Source: Chryseobacterium rhizosphaerae (GTDB lineage: Bacteria > Bacteroidota > Bacteroidia > Flavobacteriales > Weeksellaceae). From it: 38,833 nucleotides of DNA. This document shows, piece after piece, positions 35,618-38,833 of this stretch (position 1 is its first letter; every line of letters begins with the position of its first letter). The stretch lies in NCBI RefSeq assembly GCF_003385455.1, contig NZ_QNUF01000038.1, positions 1 through 38,833 of the forward strand. The letters are read 5' to 3'. Below the pieces are notes generated by a model. That model made no database searches and had not been told where the DNA came from. It saw nothing but the letters and a program-made list of their open reading frames with translations. The translations under genes and the position numbers were made by a program.

Positions 35618-35776
35618 ATGAAAAATTCAAGAAAAATCTCTAAAACAGAACTTAAAAAGATCAATGGAGGAAATGCTCCCTGCTGCGAACCATGGGGAAC
35701 CTGTCCTGATGGCTACAGACAATGTCAAGCCTGGGGCGCCTGCTTACCATTCTCAATAAAGTGCAAAGGTGAATAA
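35618..35776 (+). CDS. Double-glycine bacteriocin-like peptide, 52 aa, six cysteines
   Basis: The 18-aa leader MKNSRKISKTELKKINGG ends in the Gly-Gly site used by C39-type peptidase/ABC exporters. The 34-aa core (NAPCCEPWGTCP, then DGYRQCQAWGACLP) has six Cys but only one Thr and one Ser, so it is a poor lanthionine substrate; disulfides are likelier. From memory, Chryseobacterium genomes carry many such short peptides with the same leader style, annotated bacteriocin-like. A strong terminator follows and no maturation gene lies on this strand, so processing and export would act in trans. Activity is unknown. Confidence 0.75.
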   Translation: MKNSRKISKTELKKINGGNAPCCEPWGTCPDGYRQCQAWGACLPFSIKCKGE

Positions 35777-35781
35777 AAATA

Positions 35782-35811
35782 AAAAAAGAGGTCTTTTGAG
35801 ACCTCTTTTTT
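35782..35811 (+). terminator. Terminator of the GG peptide gene
   Basis: A 13-bp stem (35782-35794, 35799-35811; core GAGGTCT/AGACCTC) with a 4-base loop ends in six T, five bases after the stop. Confidence 0.92.
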
Positions 35812-36138
35812 CATATAAGAACAAAAGACGAGAATGATATATAACAATGGTAAAATCACCTTTAGGTTTTGTCTAAATAGACTCTTGCAATTAATGAAAC
35901 TACTAAAAAGACGATGTTTATTCATAATTGACATATCGTTCTAAGCCTATTTATTATTATTTTTTGAAGAAAGACTCAGATTATAAAATCCAAGTCTAAC
36001 TTTTTAACTTACACACTTTCTGAGATAGTGTCTTTTTTGAATTACACACATTATAAGAGTATGTTATTTCATTTCTATAGCTATATTTTAAAAGACGCTT
36101 TGATTATAAAATTGAGACATTTTTTTAATTATAAACTA
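35812..36138. other. Gene-free interval between the two peptide loci
   Basis: The sequence is A+T-rich. A weak hairpin (ACACT/AGTGT at 36013-36031 followed by CTTTTTT) is readable as a plus-strand terminator, but nothing obvious ends there. Short ATG frames of fewer than 20 codons on the plus strand lack support. No clear terminator was seen after the lanthipeptide precursor on the minus strand. Confidence 0.5.
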
Positions 36139-36399
36139 TTAACATTTTCCTCCTACCGTATACAACACACATCCCGACCCATGTTGTGTCTCACACTGTG
36201 AAGATGTATCTTTTATTGTGCTTCCACAATCACAAGTTGATAGATTAGGAATAGGATCATTACCATCACAGCTTATTGTACCACATTTATAGGTATTTAC
36301 AGGTTGAGTATCAGGTGCAATACCTCCCAAAATAGAACCCAAATCTCTCACTATCAGCTTTTTAAATGAGAGTTCTTTTTTAATTTTTTGTTTTTTCAT
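36139..36399 (-). CDS. Class I lanthipeptide-like precursor peptide, 86 aa
   Basis: The leader (residues 1-26) is Lys-rich, in the Bacteroidota style (KKELSFKKLIVRDLGSILGG), and ends in Gly-Gly. The 60-residue core holds seven Cys (YKCGTISC, STCDCGST, SSQCETQ, GSGCVLY, GGKC at the end) and 14 Ser/Thr, most of them close to a Cys, as expected of a substrate for Ser/Thr dehydration and lanthionine formation. It is the last gene of the operon, 43 bases after the elimination-domain gene. Ring pattern, cyclase and exporter cannot be read here. The alternative is a disulfide-rich RiPP. Confidence 0.8.
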   Translation of the reverse strand: MKKQKIKKELSFKKLIVRDLGSILGGIAPDTQPVNTYKCGTISCDGNDPIPNLSTCDCGSTIKDTSSQCETQHGSGCVLYTVGGKC

Positions 36400-36442
36400 A
36401 AATGATATGTTTTTTATTATTATTAAAATTAATAATTAATTT

Positions 36443-37330
36443 TCATATATATATATTCTTTTTGTAAAAGTTAGGATTATGTTTATATTCAGTGTAAAAT
36501 TTTAACAAATATTCATAAGATACCATTTCTGACAATCGTAAGTCATAAATAAAAAGTCTGTTTATTGAAACATGTATTATATCAACAACCAAATCTTCAA
36601 TACTATTTTCGTTATTCTTTTGTTTTATATAATTCATTATATTTTTTTGAACAATAAAAAACTTTTGATTTATTTTAAAGTACTTATCTTCTTTTTTTTT
36701 CTGGTTTAAAAAAAAATCATTTATAGTATCTCTGTCAGATTTATATTTCTTTAATAATACCTTTGAATATTTTGATGTTTTAATGTTAAATTCTGTTTTA
36801 AAGTTATCTACTACCCTTTTCATTATTCTCAATCTTATCTCCATTTGAATATCAAACAAATTGAAATAATAATGAATGGTCTGTACACCAAATAACCATC
36901 TAATATCTTTTTCAGATGCTGTACAAAATTTTAACAGCTCAAGTACTCTTAGACTATCAAAGCAAAATAATTTTTCTACAAGTTCTATAGTTTCTATACC
37001 ATATCTTTCTATTTCTCTCTGATAAGTATCAATTTGAAAATTAGAAATTTGATTTTCAACCGATTTTCTTGCTAAAAGCTTATTGAAAATTTTAATAATC
37101 TCGACTAAGCTTTCTACATCCTTTATTTTAAATCTCAGCCTTAAATGAAAGTCTGGATCTTCATATCTAATATAAAAAAAACGCTCTATTAATTCTTTTC
37201 TGATTAGCCTATTCACAACGATAAGGATATCTTTTATCAATATTTCATCCAATACAATAGGGTTACCATATATTTTGAGATATAACCATTCAGACCCAAT
37301 GTAGAATTTTCTTTTTATATTATTTCCCAT
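36443..37330 (-). CDS. Thiopeptide-type biosynthesis / SpaB C-terminal (LanB elimination) domain protein
   Basis: The 295-aa product begins with the typical pattern of the lantibiotic-dehydratase elimination domain: SEWLYLKIYGNP, then ERFFYIRYEDPDFHLRLRF at about residues 49-67, and further on TYQREIERYG (residues about 102-111), the segment that precedes the active site. In full-length LanB (about 1000 aa) this domain is fused to the glutamylation domain; here it is separate, as reported for pinensin biosynthesis. It removes glutamate from glutamylated Ser/Thr to give dehydroamino acids. The ATG overlaps the 3' end of the upstream gene by 11 bases, so translation is coupled. Confidence 0.88.
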   Translation of the reverse strand: MGNNIKRKFYIGSEWLYLKIYGNPIVLDEILIKDILIVVNRLIRKELIERFFYIRYEDPDFHLRLRFKIKDVESLVEIIKIFNKLLARKSVENQISNFQIDTYQREIERYGIETIELVEKLFCFDSLRVLELLKFCTASEKDIRWLFGVQTIHYYFNLFDIQMEIRLRIMKRVVDNFKTEFNIKTSKYSKVLLKKYKSDRDTINDFFLNQKKKEDKYFKINQKFFIVQKNIMNYIKQKNNENSIEDLVVDIIHVSINRLFIYDLRLSEMVSYEYLLKFYTEYKHNPNFYKKNIYI

Positions 37331-38833
37331 TTTTATAAAAACTTATCATCATTTCATGTGAATAATTTTCGGCATTATAATTTTTTAAAAGACTATTTGC
37401 TAATAAGAATTCTTTAAATTCAATAATCTTACTTTTTTTAATCATATTTAAAAGGACTCTAATTGAAATCTGGCTTTTAAAATCAATAAGTAACTCATTA
37501 TCTTCCTCCACAAACAAAACATATCTAGGTAATTGATATTTATTTTGGAACTTATTTACTTTTTCGAATAACTCATCTATATTATTGATTTGTTTTTTAA
37601 CTTCTTCAAATTCAACAGAATCAATAAACCAACTTGCCTCGCTAATAACAATATTATCATATTCAAAACGTGGAATAAACGAATATAATCTTTTCAAATT
37701 TCCAAAAGAAAAACCTACAAAAGTTCTTTTATTATAGTTTTGAAATTCACTTAAAAATTTATATATCCCTAATTTACTGTTAGCATAATTATGAGCATTT
37801 GTTAATATGGGTTTAATTGTTGCATTCAGCTTTTGAGACCATAGTACTAATTTCCTATCATATCCTATTTTGAGATAAATATCATCTAATAAAATGGGAG
37901 TTGAATTCTTTGTTGCTTGGGAGGGACTCAAAATTGGAATAAAATAATCAAATAGTAACGGATGTTCCAGAACATTTGAAACATGATTATCAGGATTAAA
38001 GACTACTTCAGCTATTATGCAATTTGCATTATTATCTATGTTTTCTTTTTCCAAGAGCTCTTTTTCTTTTTCTACAATTTCGTTTACTATAGAAGCTATT
38101 TCTTCATCTGAATCATAAAATCTGGATATGAGATTTAATGCAGAACTTCCCCCAAATCCATTTACCGCAATTTTAAGGTCTTTTCCTTCATAGAAAAATT
38201 TCACAAATCCATATATTGTATTGGGAAGATCATCCCATCTTAATAGTTGTTCAGGAAAATCCTTATCCGTTAAATGAATTGTTTTCTTATTACTTTTACC
38301 TGCATTGAAAATTTTATCCTGAATAATCTGTAAAAACTTATCTAATACAATATTAATTGAATTATAATCCTTTGATGTAAATGGTTTTATATCATCAATA
38401 AAATTATTTTTGATTGAATATTTTTCTTCCGTAGGAAATCCAATTCCTATATCTCCATCCAAAGCCTCTAATAAAGCAATTTCTTGATATTCATATTTTG
38501 AAAAGAATTTTTCAACAAATACATCTATATTAGATTTCATTTTAGGGGATATTTTATTAAAAAAAGAAATCACTTTTTTTAATTTTACAGTTGTTTTTTG
38601 ATCTAATGAAATGGAATTATTATGTAATGTTAATGAACATTTGAATGGATTATTTTTAACGTTGTTATCCTCTAATATTATATTTGACTTTTCTTCAATA
38701 TTTTTTAATTGGTCATTCTTTAAATTATCATAATATGTCAATCTTTTTTTAAGCTCTGTGTTAACCCTATTATTTTTTAATATTTGATGTAAGTTTTCAA
38801 AATAATTATAATATGTTTTTATTTCTATGTCAC
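37320..38833 (-). CDS. Lantibiotic dehydratase, LanB N-terminal (glutamylation) part, 5'-truncated by window
   Basis: An open frame runs from beyond the window edge to the stop at 37320 (at least 504 codons). The TTG at 38741 is not the true start, because coding continues upstream (EIKTYYNYFENLHQILKNN). Recognisable dehydratase features are FFSKYEYQEIALLEALDGDIGIGFP (split here: FFSKYEYQEIALLEALD, GDIGIGFP), DLKIAVNGFGGSSALNLISRF and the late LPRYVLFVEEDNELLIDF. It uses glutamyl-tRNA to glutamylate precursor Ser/Thr. It lacks the C-terminal elimination domain, which is the next gene. Codon use is more A+T-rich than the housekeeping genes, consistent with a transferred cluster. Confidence 0.87.
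   Translation of the reverse strand, partial: DIEIKTYYNYFENLHQILKNNRVNTELKKRLTYYDNLKNDQLKNIEEKSNIILEDNNVKNNPFKCSLTLHNNSISLDQKTTVKLKKVISFFNKISPKMKSNIDVFVEKFFSKYEYQEIALLEALDGDIGIGFPTEEKYSIKNNFIDDIKPFTSKDYNSINIVLDKFLQIIQDKIFNAGKSNKKTIHLTDKDFPEQLLRWDDLPNTIYGFVKFFYEGKDLKIAVNGFGGSSALNLISRFYDSDEEIASIVNEIVEKEKELLEKENIDNNANCIIAEVVFNPDNHVSNVLEHPLLFDYFIPILSPSQATKNSTPILLDDIYLKIGYDRKLVLWSQKLNATIKPILTNAHNYANSKLGIYKFLSEFQNYNKRTFVGFSFGNLKRLYSFIPRFEYDNIVISEASWFIDSVEFEEVKKQINNIDELFEKVNKFQNKYQLPRYVLFVEEDNELLIDFKSQISIRVLLNMIKKSKIIEFKEFLLANSLLKNYNAENYSHEMMISFYKNGK

Noticed and set aside
35725..35934. 69-codon minus-strand frame
   Set aside because: It runs antisense through the GG peptide gene and its terminator.

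Overview
The window looks like chromosomal DNA of a flavobacterium, most probably Chryseobacterium or a close relative in the Weeksellaceae. The DNA is A+T-rich and several genes are preceded by the Bacteroidota -7 box TAnnTTTG. There is a type IX secretion (T9SS) sorting domain, a fused CcoN-CcoO oxidase subunit, a lipoprotein form of TamA next to TamB, a short MenE, and Bacteroidota-style RiPP genes with a split LanB. The genus is inferred from these traits; no database search was run.

Layout. 1-4000 is gene-poor: an XRE regulator, an MGMT-like protein lacking the alkyl-acceptor cysteine, a 48-aa protein and a deoxyhypusine-synthase-family enzyme lie among at least three families of small repeats with inverted ends. 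4080-6311 (minus) holds a GreA/Rnk-type protein with a possible leader ORF, arfB and menE. 6364-6826 is a tandem duplication of a complete tRNA-Gln(UUG) transcription unit (promoter, tRNA, terminator), followed by a frameshifted transposase remnant. 7307-16370 is a tight four-gene operon: a T9SS-sorted beta-propeller protein, a 1169-aa secreted Rhs-like protein, a 1204-aa Rhs protein with a toxin-like C-terminus, and a 98-aa putative immunity protein that resembles EF-Tu domain III. 16460-18022 carries two HdeD-family membrane proteins in tandem, one with an apparent frameshift. Next come an exported agmatine-deiminase-family enzyme, an amino-acid permease and a second XRE regulator.

21716-33495 (plus) is housekeeping: ccoNO and ccoP of cbb3 oxidase, then tamB, the TamA-like lipoprotein and yihY, which overlap or nearly touch. 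argS converges on them. The right end (35618-38833) is a peptide natural-product region. A plus-strand cysteine-rich double-glycine peptide lies beside a minus-strand class I lanthipeptide-like operon: a LanB glutamylation-type protein that runs off the window, a separate elimination domain, and an 86-aa precursor.

The most novel-looking parts are the Rhs toxin with its EF-Tu-III-like partner, the split-LanB cluster with its 7-Cys precursor next to an unrelated 6-Cys GG peptide, and the mosaic of inverted-end repeats. Smaller points are the HdeD frameshift with its conserved leader and the possible leader peptide before the Rnk-like gene.
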